Assembly: GCF_003364315.1 (NCBI RefSeq)
Contig: NZ_NXLS01000002.1
Coordinates: 124,001 to 188,000 of the forward strand
DNA: 64,000 bases
Direction of reading: 5' to 3'
From: Helicobacter ganmani
Lineage (GTDB): Bacteria > Campylobacterota > Campylobacteria > Campylobacterales > Helicobacteraceae
Below the pieces are notes generated by a model. That model searched no databases. It was given only the letters and a program-made list of their open reading frames with translations, and was not told the origin of the DNA. Shown here piece by piece: positions 28,323-38,124 of this stretch. A program made the translations under genes and the position numbers. Position 1 is the stretch's first letter. Each line of letters starts with the position of its first letter.

Positions 28323-30906
28323 AGGGCGAAGTAATCACACGTTTTAAAATATTAAAAGGCGAGAGCAAAAAATCCTGCACTGCTTGCGTATGCACCTGTG
28401 GATTTTCTAATGTGCCATCAATCTTAAAAGCTGTGGAAATCGCCCCATTCTCTCCTAATACAATATAATTAACAAGCGGAATCTTACTGATGATTCCACC
28501 AAAAGACTTCGCGGTAATCAACTCTGCATTGAAATCAATGACTTGTGATTCTATCTGCACAATTCCGCGACCTTTAATATCAATAGAAGAGCCTTTCAAA
28601 TCAAGTGCTTCAATGGCTAAAAACTCATCATTTAAACCAAATTCTACCACTCCCTCATTGACATAATAGCCCTTATGATTGAATCCCGGAGACTTCAAAG
28701 TCAATAAAGAGGGAATCGTATCAATAAATGCCATCACATTTTGCAAGACATTCAATTCATTCAAGGAAGTATTTAAAAGAGTAATCTTCCCTATTAACGC
28801 TCCCTTTTCATTTGTGTTTGCATTCACAAAAAACCGCCCCTTATGCACACCCTTCTTTTGTAGAATCGCATTGATAAATTCATCGCCAAACTCTTTTGCA
28901 TCTAAAGTCAAGAAATCACCGCGTTTATAAAGATTGGCTTGTCCATTTTTATGCTTCAATCCCACATTAATTTCTCCATTGACAAGCGCAATCTCAAAAG
29001 AATCCGCCAAAATATTACGATTCTTTACCCATAGATTAGAATCTTGTCCTTTAATTAAGATTGGAATATTGTCGCTAGAGCTATTATTAGAAAATTGTTC
29101 CAAATCTAAACCTAAGCTAAGATTTTTTAAGTTGATTCTTTTTGCCTCTGCATTATTTTGTAAAACGAAAGAACCATCTTTGGATTGTAGAGTAAAACCC
29201 AAAGGAGTATAATCAAAAGTCAAATCCATTGTTTGAAGCGGTGCATTGTCTTGTTTATTGCGCAAAATTTCTTGCTCTGTTTGCACAGAAATGTCTGCAA
29301 AATATTTTTCAAAATCTTGCGTACGAACCTGCAACATTCCCTCTGTAATTTTGTATTCCTGCAAGATTTTAGAAAAAGGTAGAATCCCACTTAATCTATT
29401 CAAATGAAACACATAGTTTTGTCCAAAAATTGCTTCAAAATTAAAAGTTGGTAACGCAAAAACAATCTTTTGTTTTTGCGCAAAATTTACATTAAAGGGC
29501 AAAGATTGATTTGTAATCTGCAAAACTTCGGGGGATTCTTTAGAAAGTAAAAGTGAGGTGATAAGCAAATCCCCACTAATCGTTTTTGCCTGCGTATCAA
29601 TCACAAAATTAGAATCACTTTTAAGCAAATCTTGATAACTCGTGTTTTTAGATTCCACTTTAATAAGATGATTATCAAGTTGAAGATTCAAACTATCAGA
29701 AATCAAAGGAGTTTTTTGAAGCAATACTTCAATATCTTTTGATTTAAAAATTCCTTTAGCAGTCAAATCCAATGTATCCAAATTTAATCCAATATACAAG
29801 TCTGAAGCAATCTTTGCATTTGGAGCACTAAGCGGCAAAGTAATCTCGTACGCCTCTAGCAACTTTAAAATTGCAGAATCTAATGCCGTATTAGTTTTAA
29901 TATGCACTTGCAACAATGGATTATCACTTACGATGTCTTTTAAAATAACTTGACTACCATTTGCGCTATGGTGTTGGTAGGTTGGATTCAGGGGATAAAA
30001 TTCCAAAGCATTGTTTTGAAAAACGAGCTTCACAGAATCCGCGTGAGCTGGGGGAAGTTTGGGGTGAAAGATGACTTCTACATTTTGTGCTTCACCCAAC
30101 ACATACAAGGAAGCAAGGGAATCTTGCAAGATTGTTTTACTTCTTAATGGAATCGTAATGCCAAATTCATTAATTCTAGCCGATTCCACACTATAATTAT
30201 CAAAAATCCATTCCTCTACCAATTTATTCTCAAACTTCGGTAGCAAAGTGCGCAAAAATTTAATATCCACAAAAGTATCACTAGAACCTTTAATTGTAAG
30301 ATTCCTAAGATTGCTTTGCACTTGTAAATCTAAACGCATATAAGGATAATAATGCTTACGATGGACAAAACTTAGCTTACCCTCCATTTGCACATTTTGA
30401 CGACGCAAGTCATAAACTCCGCTACCTTGATAATAGATTCCATAAGATTTCATATACAAATCTTGAATACGAATCAAAACCTTAGACGCATTTTCTTGCA
30501 AGTTGATTTTGGCATAAACTTCTGGGAGATTTAAGGTAAAATTGTCTCCGTCATAATAAAGATTGGCTTGATAATCTTGAAAACCAATTTGTTGAATGTT
30601 TATTTTTTGGAAATATTGCAAAATAAAATGAAAATTTTTGGCATAAAGAATCTGTGTTTTAATGTCCAAAGATTCCGAAGAGTGTGTAGTTTTTATTTTA
30701 TTGAGATTTAAAGATTCTATTTCTAAAATCAATTTTTTATCTAATCTTAGATAAAATCCCTTAATTTGTGTGCCGGCTAGTCCAAATCGCTCAATTTTAA
30801 TTCCATTATACAAAAAGGTATAAAGAACAATGAATATTCCAACAAAAAAGACGAGTAACAAGACAATCTTTAACGTTTTGGTAGATGGTTTTTTCATTTT
30901 GCTCAT
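28306..30906 (-). CDS. Large AsmA/YhdP-like membrane-anchored periplasmic protein
   Basis: 866 residues, with one N-terminal membrane helix (about 12-32, LKIVLLLVFFVGIFIVLYTF) and a long beta-rich periplasmic part. The C-terminal region (DLKGSSIDIKGRGIVQIESQ and IPLVNYIVLGENGAISTAFKIDGTLENPQV) is typical of AsmA-like/DUF3971 proteins such as YhdP and TamB, thought to bridge inner and outer membranes for lipid transport. The role here is by family analogy. The start overlaps mltG head to head by 77 bp. Confidence 0.82.
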   Translation of the reverse strand: MSKMKKPSTKTLKIVLLLVFFVGIFIVLYTFLYNGIKIERFGLAGTQIKGFYLRLDKKLILEIESLNLNKIKTTHSSESLDIKTQILYAKNFHFILQYFQKINIQQIGFQDYQANLYYDGDNFTLNLPEVYAKINLQENASKVLIRIQDLYMKSYGIYYQGSGVYDLRRQNVQMEGKLSFVHRKHYYPYMRLDLQVQSNLRNLTIKGSSDTFVDIKFLRTLLPKFENKLVEEWIFDNYSVESARINEFGITIPLRSKTILQDSLASLYVLGEAQNVEVIFHPKLPPAHADSVKLVFQNNALEFYPLNPTYQHHSANGSQVILKDIVSDNPLLQVHIKTNTALDSAILKLLEAYEITLPLSAPNAKIASDLYIGLNLDTLDLTAKGIFKSKDIEVLLQKTPLISDSLNLQLDNHLIKVESKNTSYQDLLKSDSNFVIDTQAKTISGDLLITSLLLSKESPEVLQITNQSLPFNVNFAQKQKIVFALPTFNFEAIFGQNYVFHLNRLSGILPFSKILQEYKITEGMLQVRTQDFEKYFADISVQTEQEILRNKQDNAPLQTMDLTFDYTPLGFTLQSKDGSFVLQNNAEAKRINLKNLSLGLDLEQFSNNSSSDNIPILIKGQDSNLWVKNRNILADSFEIALVNGEINVGLKHKNGQANLYKRGDFLTLDAKEFGDEFINAILQKKGVHKGRFFVNANTNEKGALIGKITLLNTSLNELNVLQNVMAFIDTIPSLLTLKSPGFNHKGYYVNEGVVEFGLNDEFLAIEALDLKGSSIDIKGRGIVQIESQVIDFNAELITAKSFGGIISKIPLVNYIVLGENGAISTAFKIDGTLENPQVHTQAVQDFLLSPFNILKRVITSPFEIFN

Positions 30907-31780
30907 TATTTTATGTTTTTATTTACAAATCCCAATGAATTCAAGCCAAGTAGTTTATATTCCAAAGGGTGGGACAAGCGAAATTATAACATACTTAAAG
31001 AAAAATAACTTTGATTTATTAAACATTGATAAACAAATTATAAGATTTTTTGGTTATCCACAAAGTGGTTGGCTCAATATTGGGCGCACACGCTTGAGTA
31101 AAGGGGATTTTCTCTATGCACTCGCAAACGCAAAAGCCGCATTAGAAGAAATTACCTTGATTCCTGGTGAAACTTTATATTTTTTTATCAAAAACATAAG
31201 TCAAAAATTAAATTTAAATGAAGAATCTTTGCATTTAGCTTATACAAACTATGCCCCTATGATTGAGGGTATTATTTTGGCAAATACTTACAAAGTTCCC
31301 AAAGGAATCAGTGAAACGCATCTAATGTATTATTTGGTGAATACTTCTTTAAAAGAACATAAGAAATGGGCAATCAAATTTTTAGGACAATACGACCAAA
31401 ATCAATGGTTTAGATATATCATCATTGCTTCTATTATCCAAAAAGAATCTGCAAATGAGGAAGAAATGCCTCTAGTCTCTGCTGTGATTCGGAATCGTTT
31501 AGACAAAAAAATGCGATTGCAAATGGACGGCACTTTGAACTATGGTAAATATTCTCATACTAAAATTACTCCTGAAATGATACGAAATGATACAACTAGT
31601 TACAATACTTATCGTTATGATGGAATCCCTAAAGCACCTATTGGAAGTGTAAGTTTTAAAGCAATTCAAGCAGCAATTTTTCCTGCCAATGTTGATTATC
31701 TCTACTTCGTAAGAAATAAAAATGGCGTGCATTCTTTTACAAAAAACTATGATGAGCATTTAAAGAATTTTTCAAAATAA
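30830..31780 (+). CDS. mltG: Endolytic murein transglycosylase MltG
   Basis: Cleaves nascent peptidoglycan strands at the outer face of the inner membrane. 316 residues: one N-terminal membrane helix (about residues 18-35), a LysM-like segment (VVYIPKGGTSEIITYLKKN), and the YceG domain with catalytic Glu in IIQKESANEEEMPLVSAV and RLQMDGTLNYG. The ATG at 30830 is needed to keep the helix, so the gene overlaps the start of the minus-strand AsmA-like gene by 77 bp. Confidence 0.92.
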   Translation: MNIPTKKTSNKTIFNVLVDGFFILLIILCFYLQIPMNSSQVVYIPKGGTSEIITYLKKNNFDLLNIDKQIIRFFGYPQSGWLNIGRTRLSKGDFLYALANAKAALEEITLIPGETLYFFIKNISQKLNLNEESLHLAYTNYAPMIEGIILANTYKVPKGISETHLMYYLVNTSLKEHKKWAIKFLGQYDQNQWFRYIIIASIIQKESANEEEMPLVSAVIRNRLDKKMRLQMDGTLNYGKYSHTKITPEMIRNDTTSYNTYRYDGIPKAPIGSVSFKAIQAAIFPANVDYLYFVRNKNGVHSFTKNYDEHLKNFSK

Positions 31781-31944
31781 GAAAAAGCACAGATAAAAAG
31801 TCAAAATATAAGATTAATTTAAGAAAAAATACTTGAAAATACTTTTAGACAAGTTGAGCAAAAAGTTAAATAAAATTTTGCTTTTTAGGTAATAATTTTT
31901 AAAGAATCTAAAATTCAGAAAATAATTGTTTAAGGATACAGATT

Positions 31945-32886
31945 ATGGAAAGAGTTAAAAAAGTCGGAATTATCGGGGCGGGCAATGTAGGCTCTACTCT
32001 AGCTTACATTCTCTCTGCTACAACACCTTATGAAATTGTTTTGCAAGACAAAGACAAAGACCGTGCAAGAGGAATGCTACTTGATATGTTTCAAGCTTCT
32101 TGTGTAGGCACGAAATTCACCAAACTTGGCGTCATCGCATCGCCTAAAGATTTAAAAGGCTGTGATGTGATTGTGATTGCCGCTGGTTCGCCACGCCTAC
32201 CCGGAATGAGTCGCAACGACTTGCTTTTTGCTAACGCCAAAGTCATTAGTGAAATTTCCCAAAATATCAAAGAAAATTCACCCGAAGCCATTGTGGTTTT
32301 GATTACCAACCCGCTAGATGCGATGGTTTATACTGCTTTAAAGGAAACAGGATTCAATCCCAAGCAAATTATGGGAATGGCTGGTGTGCTAGATAGCGCA
32401 AGAATGGTAAGTTTTATTTACGAAAAATTACAATGCGCACCGGGTCAGATTATGGCACCTGTTATGGGCGGACACGGAGATGAAATGGTGCCACTTCCTC
32501 GTTTTTCTATGGTAAATGGTGTGCCGCTTACTGAATTATTAAGCCAAAATGAAATAGAAGAAATTGTGCGACGCACAAGAAATGCGGGAGCAGAGATTGT
32601 GAATTGCCTCAAGAAAGGTTCAGCTTATTTTGCCCCTGCAAGAGCAGCAGCAGAAATGGTTAGGGCAATTATGAGTGATAGCCATAAGATCCTGCCTTGT
32701 TCTGTATTGTTGCAGGGTGAATATGGTTATAATGATGTTGTGGGTGGTGTTCCGGTAGAACTTGGAATCCACGGAATTGAACGCATTGTAGAATTGCAAT
32801 TAAATACAGAGGAAAAAACACAATTTGAACGTTCTATTAATTCAGTGAAAAGCTTGATTGAGGCTTTAAAAAATGAATACTTCTAA
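31945..32886 (+). CDS. mdh: Malate dehydrogenase (LDH/MDH superfamily)
   Basis: NAD-dependent interconversion of malate and oxaloacetate in the TCA cycle. Rossmann motif GAGNVGST at residues 11-18, substrate loop [13 protein letters not shown] with the Arg expected for malate rather than lactate, and the catalytic His in [13 protein letters not shown]. 313 residues. It lies directly upstream of the oor operon, also a TCA step, 91 bp apart. H. pylori lacks this type of enzyme as far as I know. Confidence 0.94.
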   Translation: MERVKKVGIIGAGNVGSTLAYILSATTPYEIVLQDKDKDRARGMLLDMFQASCVGTKFTKLGVIASPKDLKGCDVIVIAAGSPRLPGMSRNDLLFANAKVISEISQNIKENSPEAIVVLITNPLDAMVYTALKETGFNPKQIMGMAGVLDSARMVSFIYEKLQCAPGQIMAPVMGGHGDEMVPLPRFSMVNGVPLTELLSQNEIEEIVRRTRNAGAEIVNCLKKGSAYFAPARAAAEMVRAIMSDSHKILPCSVLLQGEYGYNDVVGGVPVELGIHGIERIVELQLNTEEKTQFERSINSVKSLIEALKNEYF

Positions 32887-32977
32887 ATCTATTTCAAGGA
32901 GGCAAGACTATAAAGACTTTTTACAAAAATGCAGAATGTAGGAAATAGGTTTAAATTTAGAAAATTAAGGAGTTAAA

Positions 32978-33289
32978 ATGGGATTACTACAAGCCCCCAA
33001 CAATACACCGGTTTGGGTTAATGAAAATCGTTGCAAGGCGTGTGATTTATGTGTGTCTGTTTGTCCAACAGGCACACTTGCTATGCGTTTAGATGAACAC
33101 AGAGTTTTAGGCAAAATGGTAGAAGTACTTCACCCTGAAAGCTGTATTGGTTGTCAAGAATGCGAATTGCATTGTCCTGATTTTGCTATCGCAGTTGCAG
33201 ATAGAAAAGAGTTTAAATTTGCAAAATTAACCGATGAAGCAAAACAAAGAGCCGAAGCGATTAAAGCAAATGGCTATATGGTTGTATAA
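32978..33289 (+). CDS. oorD: 2-oxoglutarate:acceptor oxidoreductase, delta (ferredoxin) subunit
   Basis: 103 residues with two 4Fe-4S sites: CKACDLCVSVCPTG and CIGCQECELHCPD. Carries electrons from the CoA-dependent oxidation of 2-oxoglutarate. First gene of oorDABC; a good AAGGAG site precedes the ATG. Confidence 0.95.
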   Translation: MGLLQAPNNTPVWVNENRCKACDLCVSVCPTGTLAMRLDEHRVLGKMVEVLHPESCIGCQECELHCPDFAIAVADRKEFKFAKLTDEAKQRAEAIKANGYMVV

Positions 33290-33299
33290 GGAGTAAGAA

Positions 33300-34427
33300 G
33301 TGAGTAGAGAATTAATTTCAAGCGGAAATGAATTGGTTGCACACGCAGCGATTGACGCAGGCTGTAAGTTTTTTGGTGGTTATCCTATCACACCTTCTAG
33401 CGAAGTGGCTCACGAGATGAGCGTATTGCTTCCAAGAGAAAATGGAAGTTTTATTCAAATGGAAGATGAGATTGCTGGAATCTCTGTTGCTTTAGGTGCT
33501 TCTATGAGTGGGGTAAAGTCTATGACAGCAACTTCAGGACCGGGAATCTCCTTAAAAGCTGAACAAATTGGGCTTAGCTTTATGGCAGAAGTACCTTTGG
33601 TAATTGTCAATGTTATGCGCGGAGGACCATCTACAGGACTTCCAACACGGGTAGCACAAGGAGATGTCGCGCAAGCAGCACACCCAACACACGGAGATTA
33701 CCAATCCATTGCTTTATGCCCTGGTAGCCTAGAAGAAGCCTATACAGAGACTTTTCGCGCGTTTAACTTAGCAGAAAAGTTTATGACACCCGTCTTTTTA
33801 CTTTTAGATGAAACACTAGGACATATGCACGGCAAAGCAATTGTGCCTGATTTGAATGAAATGCAAGAAAAAATAATCAATCGTCGTGTTTATAGTGGAG
33901 ATAAAAACTCCTATAAACCTTACGATGTGCCTCAAGATGAACCTGCGATTCTTAATCCTTTCTTCAAAGGTTATCGCTACCATATTACAGGACTTCATCA
34001 CGGACCAACAGGCTTCCCCACAGAAGATGCTGTGCTTTCACAACAATTAATTGATAGGCTTTTCAACAAAATTTTAAGCAAAAAGCAAGAAATTGTAACT
34101 TATGAAGAATATAAGCTAGAAGATGCTGAGATTCTTTTAATTGCTTATGGTTCTACTTCAAGAAGTGCAAAAGAAGCTGTGGATAGATTACGAAATGAAG
34201 GGAAAAAAGTCGGATTGTTTAGACCTATCACACTTTGGCCTTCCCCTAGTGAAGAGCTTGCAAAACTAGGCAAAAAATTTAACAAGATTCTAGTAGCAGA
34301 ACTCAATAAAGGACAATATGTCAAAGAAGTGGAACTTGCAATGAAAAAAGAAGTTGCGTTACTTGCAAAAGCAAATGGACGCCCGCTATCCCCAATGGAA
34401 ATTATGAGCAAAATTAAGGAGTTATAA
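33300..34427 (+). CDS. oorA: 2-oxoglutarate:acceptor oxidoreductase, alpha subunit
   Basis: 375 residues, holding the pyruvate:ferredoxin-oxidoreductase-type N-terminal domain (FFGGYPITPSSEVAHEMS, MSGVKSMTATSGPGISLK) and a transketolase C-like domain (ILLIAYGSTSRSAKEAV). Replaces the NAD-dependent 2-oxoglutarate dehydrogenase in Campylobacterota. The start codon is GTG, after GGAG. Abuts oorB. Confidence 0.96.
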   Translation: MSRELISSGNELVAHAAIDAGCKFFGGYPITPSSEVAHEMSVLLPRENGSFIQMEDEIAGISVALGASMSGVKSMTATSGPGISLKAEQIGLSFMAEVPLVIVNVMRGGPSTGLPTRVAQGDVAQAAHPTHGDYQSIALCPGSLEEAYTETFRAFNLAEKFMTPVFLLLDETLGHMHGKAIVPDLNEMQEKIINRRVYSGDKNSYKPYDVPQDEPAILNPFFKGYRYHITGLHHGPTGFPTEDAVLSQQLIDRLFNKILSKKQEIVTYEEYKLEDAEILLIAYGSTSRSAKEAVDRLRNEGKKVGLFRPITLWPSPSEELAKLGKKFNKILVAELNKGQYVKEVELAMKKEVALLAKANGRPLSPMEIMSKIKEL

Positions 34428-34428
34428 A

Positions 34429-35262
34429 ATGGCATTTAATTATGATGAATACTTAAGAGTGGATAAAATGCCAACACTTTGGTGTTGGGGTTGCGGTGAT
34501 GGCGTAATCTTAAAATCAATTGTTCGTGCGATTGATAAATTAGGCTGGAATATGGACGATGTCTGCTTGGTTAGCGGAATCGGTTGTAGCGGACGCGTTT
34601 CCTCTTATGTAAATTGCAATACCGTGCATACAACACATGGTAGAACACTTGCGTATGCCACAGGTATTAAACTAGCAAATCCTACCAAAAAGGTGATTGT
34701 TGTGGGTGGAGATGGTGATGGTTTAGCAATCGGTGGAAATCACACAATCCACGCTTGCAGAAGAAATATTGATATTAATTATGTCTTAATCAATAACTTT
34801 ATTTATGGTTTGACAAATTCTCAAACTTCGCCCACTACTCCCAAAGGAATGTGGACTGTAACCGCGCAATATGGCAATGTAGATCCAGAATTTGACCCGT
34901 GCAAACTTGCTATTGCAGCAGGCGCAAGCTTCGTCGCAAGAGAATCTGTGCTAGACCCCAAAAAGCTAGAGAAAGCTTTGGTAGAGGGATTCTCCAATGA
35001 GGGCTTCAGTTTCTTTGATATTTTTAGCAACTGCCATGTCAATCTTGGTAGAAAAAATAAAATGGGAGAAGCAATTGACACCCTTAAATGGATTGAAAGC
35101 CGTATCATTTCTAAGAAAAAATATGAAGAATTAAGCGAAGAGGAAAGAATCGGAAAATATCCAACAGGAATCTTACACCACGATACAAACAAATTGGAAT
35201 ACTGCAAGGCTTATCAACAAGTACAAGAGAAAGCACAAGCAAAAAAAGGAGGTGCAAAATGA
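34429..35262 (+). CDS. oorB: 2-oxoglutarate:acceptor oxidoreductase, beta subunit
   Basis: 277 residues; thiamine-diphosphate-binding subunit with VVGGDGDGLAIGGNHTIHA (Mg/TPP-binding GDG...N region) and the N-terminal cysteines of WCWGCGDG and GIGCSGR. Overlaps oorC by 4 bases. Confidence 0.96.
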   Translation: MAFNYDEYLRVDKMPTLWCWGCGDGVILKSIVRAIDKLGWNMDDVCLVSGIGCSGRVSSYVNCNTVHTTHGRTLAYATGIKLANPTKKVIVVGGDGDGLAIGGNHTIHACRRNIDINYVLINNFIYGLTNSQTSPTTPKGMWTVTAQYGNVDPEFDPCKLAIAAGASFVARESVLDPKKLEKALVEGFSNEGFSFFDIFSNCHVNLGRKNKMGEAIDTLKWIESRIISKKKYEELSEEERIGKYPTGILHHDTNKLEYCKAYQQVQEKAQAKKGGAK

Positions 35263-35822
35263 GAAGACAACTCCGCTTTACAGGTGTTGGAGGACAAGGT
35301 GTTTTACTAGCAGGTGAAATCCTCGCAGAAGCACAAATTAAAACTGGTGGCTATGGTGTCAAAGCCGCAACTTATACTTCTCAAGTGCGTGGAGGACCAA
35401 CAAAAGTTGATATTTTGCTAGACGAGGATGAGATTCTTTATCCTTATGCAAATGATGGGGAAGTAGAATATATGCTTTCCACAGCACAGGTAAGCTATGA
35501 CCAATTCAAAGGTGGCTTAAAAGAGGGCGCGATTATTGTAGTAGAGCCAAATTTAGTAACTCCAAATGCAGAGGATAAGAAGAAATTTAAAATCTATCCG
35601 ATTCCAATTATTACCATTGCCAAAAATGAAGTAGGCAATGTCGTAACACAATCTGTTGTGGCACTAGCAGTAACCGTAACACTAACGCAATGTGTGGATA
35701 GAAATTTAGTTTATGACACAATGATTAGCAAAGTTCCTGCAAAAGTCGTAGAACTCAATAAAAAAGCCTTTGAGCTTGGCGAAAAATACGCTAAAGACGC
35801 TTTAACAAAAGGTTCTTTATAA
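35259..35822 (+). CDS. oorC: 2-oxoglutarate:acceptor oxidoreductase, gamma subunit
   Basis: 187 residues; FTGVGGQGVLLAGEILAEA and YTSQVRGGPTKVDILLDEDEI are typical of the gamma domain. Last gene of oorDABC, followed by a clear hairpin-T terminator. Confidence 0.96.
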   Translation: MRRQLRFTGVGGQGVLLAGEILAEAQIKTGGYGVKAATYTSQVRGGPTKVDILLDEDEILYPYANDGEVEYMLSTAQVSYDQFKGGLKEGAIIVVEPNLVTPNAEDKKKFKIYPIPIITIAKNEVGNVVTQSVVALAVTVTLTQCVDRNLVYDTMISKVPAKVVELNKKAFELGEKYAKDALTKGSL

Positions 35823-35840
35823 TTTCCTGCCCCTTAGGGT

Positions 35841-35863
35841 TGGGGATTACTCCCCACTTTTTT
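35841..35863 (+). terminator. Rho-independent terminator of oorDABC
   Basis: Hairpin TGGGGA-TTAC-TCCCCA (35841-35856), then C and a run of six T. It starts 19 bp after the oorC stop codon. Confidence 0.8.
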
Positions 35864-35991
35864 AATATAAATTTGTCCTTGTCAAGGCGTGCATTCTATC
35901 CTCACAAAAAAATTCAAGAAATCGCAATGTATTTTTGTTTCGTTCTCACGAGATTCCACTTGTGGTATCGTGGAAATCCATATTGGTGTGT

Positions 35992-36105
35992 GTCCTTGCA
36001 AGACTTGATTTATCAAGAGTTGTCGCAATCTATAATTTTGCATAAATAAATTTTATTATGAAATCCATAAAGATTTAAAGATAAGATGCTTTCCTTTGTA
36101 AGGAT
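35992..36105. repeat. Short inverted-repeat element, copy E
   Basis: The left end GTCCTTGCAAG (35992-36002) is matched by CTTTGTAAGGAT (36094-36105) in inverted, imperfect form. Inside are the hairpin CTTGAT-TTT-ATCAAG-like arms (36004-36017) and GCAATCTATAATTTTGCATA, AATAAA, TATGAAATC, nearly the same as in copy D. The element ends 14 bp from the stop codon of the minus-strand gene at 36119. Confidence 0.65.
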
Positions 36106-36118
36106 GAGATTATTTAAA

Positions 36119-36856
36119 CTAACGACAGCTAAAGACGACATTCCCTCGCGCCATCTTTTGTGTAGGCTTAGCAGTTGGTAGATTCACACTTTCTAGTGAT
36201 TTTGCCTCATCTCTTGCAGCATTTAAAGAAGCTTTTAACATTGTTGGCATTGCACGCTCTTGCACTATCGGACTTAAATTAATCTCCTTAACACTGCATT
36301 TTTGCTTAGAAAATTTGGAATATTCTTTAGCTTTTTGCATAGCAAGCTCTAATAACTCCATATTCAACTGCTCATCTATCTCCGCAAGCTTTTTTTCATC
36401 TACGACTTTTTCAATACTTGGCAAAGCAAACAACAAATAGGGATTCTTTCTTGCTTCCTCTTCAATTTTTTGAATGATTTGGTCATAAGATTTCTTTTGC
36501 TCTTTTGTAAATTCACAATTCAAACTATAATGTGTTTCAAACCCATTCTGCATTCTTGTGCCGTTTTTGTATGCGTAAATTGGCTCAATATTGAAACTTC
36601 CACCCTTACAAATACTATTCTCTCCCAAAAAAGCATTTAAGGTATTATAGGTTTTGATGATGATATTTTTATCTTCCATACTCAAACTTTTAAGTTTCCG
36701 CAAAGATTCGCTTTCTCTAATGTTTATAAAACTGATATATTTCGCCGCTTCCACTTCTATGCTGACACTTAAATCCTGCTTAATCAACATCTCTGCCCAC
36801 GCATTTATACTTAAACCAGACCAAAATATACCAACAAAAACCAACTTCTTTAGCAT
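36119..36856 (-). CDS. Exported protein of unknown function
   Basis: 245 residues. A signal peptide (MLKKLVFVGIFWSGLSINAWA) predicts a periplasmic or secreted product of about 224 residues. The mature part is helical and charged with three well-spaced cysteines (NSICKGGSF, SLNCEFTK, KQKCSVKE) and a final Cys-Arg (VVFSCR); disulfides are possible. No family recognised. Monocistronic, between a repeat element and the rplT terminator. Confidence 0.75.
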   Translation of the reverse strand: MLKKLVFVGIFWSGLSINAWAEMLIKQDLSVSIEVEAAKYISFINIRESESLRKLKSLSMEDKNIIIKTYNTLNAFLGENSICKGGSFNIEPIYAYKNGTRMQNGFETHYSLNCEFTKEQKKSYDQIIQKIEEEARKNPYLLFALPSIEKVVDEKKLAEIDEQLNMELLELAMQKAKEYSKFSKQKCSVKEINLSPIVQERAMPTMLKASLNAARDEAKSLESVNLPTAKPTQKMARGNVVFSCR

Positions 36857-36908
36857 TAAAAAACCCTTTGAAATTAATATTTTTTATTAATTTAAAAAGA
36901 TTTGAATT

Positions 36909-36935
36909 TAGGGATTCTATTTTTAAGAATCCCTA
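36909..36935 (-). terminator. Terminator downstream of rplT
   Basis: Perfect 10-bp inverted repeat TAGGGATTCT ... AGAATCCCTA with a 7-base loop, starting 7 bp after the rplT stop codon on the minus strand. The T-rich stretch follows some bases later, so termination is likely but not textbook. Confidence 0.65.
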
Positions 36936-36941
36936 ACGGCT

Positions 36942-37295
36942 TTAGAGTGCTTTTTTAGCACTTTCAACGATTTTTGCAAATGCAACAGGCTCATTCATTG
37001 CAATATCTGCCAAAATTTTCCTATCTAGTGTGATTCCAGCTTTTTTTAATCCAAACATAAATTTTGAATAACTAATCGCATTGATTCTGCAAGCTGCATT
37101 GATTCTCACAATCCAAAGCTTTCTGAAGTCTCTTTTCTTTTGCTTTCTATCACGGAATGCATAACATAAACTACGTTCTAACTGCTCTTTGGCTTTTCTA
37201 AAGTGCTTATGCCTTGCACTATAAAATCCACGCGCTAATTTTAAAACTTTTTTGTGGCGACGTCTTCGCACAACTCCTGTTTTAACTCTTGCCAT
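36942..37295 (-). CDS. rplT: 50S ribosomal protein L20
   Basis: 117 residues; [20 protein letters not shown] and [20 protein letters not shown] are diagnostic. In several bacteria L20 represses rpmI-rplT through its leader; the 94-bp gap before it contains a small hairpin, CATAC-TTTTAT-GTATG (37361-37376). Confidence 0.98.
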   Translation of the reverse strand: MARVKTGVVRRRRHKKVLKLARGFYSARHKHFRKAKEQLERSLCYAFRDRKQKKRDFRKLWIVRINAACRINAISYSKFMFGLKKAGITLDRKILADIAMNEPVAFAKIVESAKKAL

Positions 37296-37389
37296 TTTTA
37301 TCCTTTACCATATTGTGGTGCGGTATTATCTACCAAACTTGCCCAAAAATTGGGGAATGACATACTTTTATGTATGAAACTTCTTTAAC

Positions 37390-37584
37390 CTATGCCATAC
37401 AAAGCAGTTTTTTAACTTGCTCAATATTGGCATCATGAACATATTTAGGTGCATTCAAACTTGCAATCTTTCTTGGACGCTTTTTGGTCAAAATATGACT
37501 TTTAAAAGCAGAACCGCGTTTAATAAGATTCTTTTTGAGTTTGAATCTCTTAGCTGCACCACGATTTGTTTTCATCTTTGGCAT
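37390..37584 (-). CDS. rpmI: 50S ribosomal protein L35
   Basis: 64 residues; [19 protein letters not shown] and [14 protein letters not shown]-type sequence. Standard place between infC and rplT. Confidence 0.97.
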   Translation of the reverse strand: MPKMKTNRGAAKRFKLKKNLIKRGSAFKSHILTKKRPRKIASLNAPKYVHDANIEQVKKLLCMA

Positions 37585-37608
37585 TGCTTTCTCCTTTCAT
37601 AAGATAAA

Positions 37609-38124
37609 TTATTTTTTGGGTGTTACAAGCATATTGACATAACGACCTTCCACCTTGTAGTCTTTGTCAATATTTGCAACTTCTTCAAGCATTGAAGCAA
37701 CTCTATTTAGCACTTCAAAACCTGCTTGAGGCTCGCTTACTTCGCGCCCACGTAAAAATACGCGGAATCGCACATGCTTATTTTCTTCTAAAAATTCCTT
37801 TGCGTGTTTTACCTTATAATTAATATCATTGCTCGCAATCTTTACAGAGAGCTTGATTTCTTTAATTTCAATTTGTTTTTGTTTTTTCTTGGCTTCTTTC
37901 TGCTTTTTCTCTTGTTGATAACGAAATTTTCCATAATCCATTATTTTACATACTGGTGGTTTTGCATCTGGTGCGATTAAAACCAAATCCAAACCTTTGC
38001 TATCAGCAATCCTTAAAGCTTCTTCAGAGCTAATCAATCCATATTGCTCACCATCGTCTCCTACACAGCGGATTTGTGGAAAATCTATTTCCTCATTGAG
38101 GACTATTTCATCATTCTTACTCAA
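37609..38124 (-). CDS. infC: Translation initiation factor IF-3
   Basis: 171 residues with the N-domain ([20 protein letters not shown]), lysine-rich linker ([21 protein letters not shown]) and C-domain ending [10 protein letters not shown]. The frame opens with TTG at 38124, overlapping the thrS stop (TTGA) and preceded by GAGG about nine bases upstream; no ATG is available at the conserved N-terminus. A non-ATG start is a known way for IF-3 to repress its own synthesis in E. coli (AUU there). Confidence 0.96.
   Translation of the reverse strand: MSKNDEIVLNEEIDFPQIRCVGDDGEQYGLISSEEALRIADSKGLDLVLIAPDAKPPVCKIMDYGKFRYQQEKKQKEAKKKQKQIEIKEIKLSVKIASNDINYKVKHAKEFLEENKHVRFRVFLRGREVSEPQAGFEVLNRVASMLEEVANIDKDYKVEGRYVNMLVTPKK

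Noticed and set aside
37296-37389. L20-binding autoregulatory leader before rplT
   Set aside because: A small 5-bp hairpin is present, but no structure resembling the known 23S rRNA mimic could be drawn.
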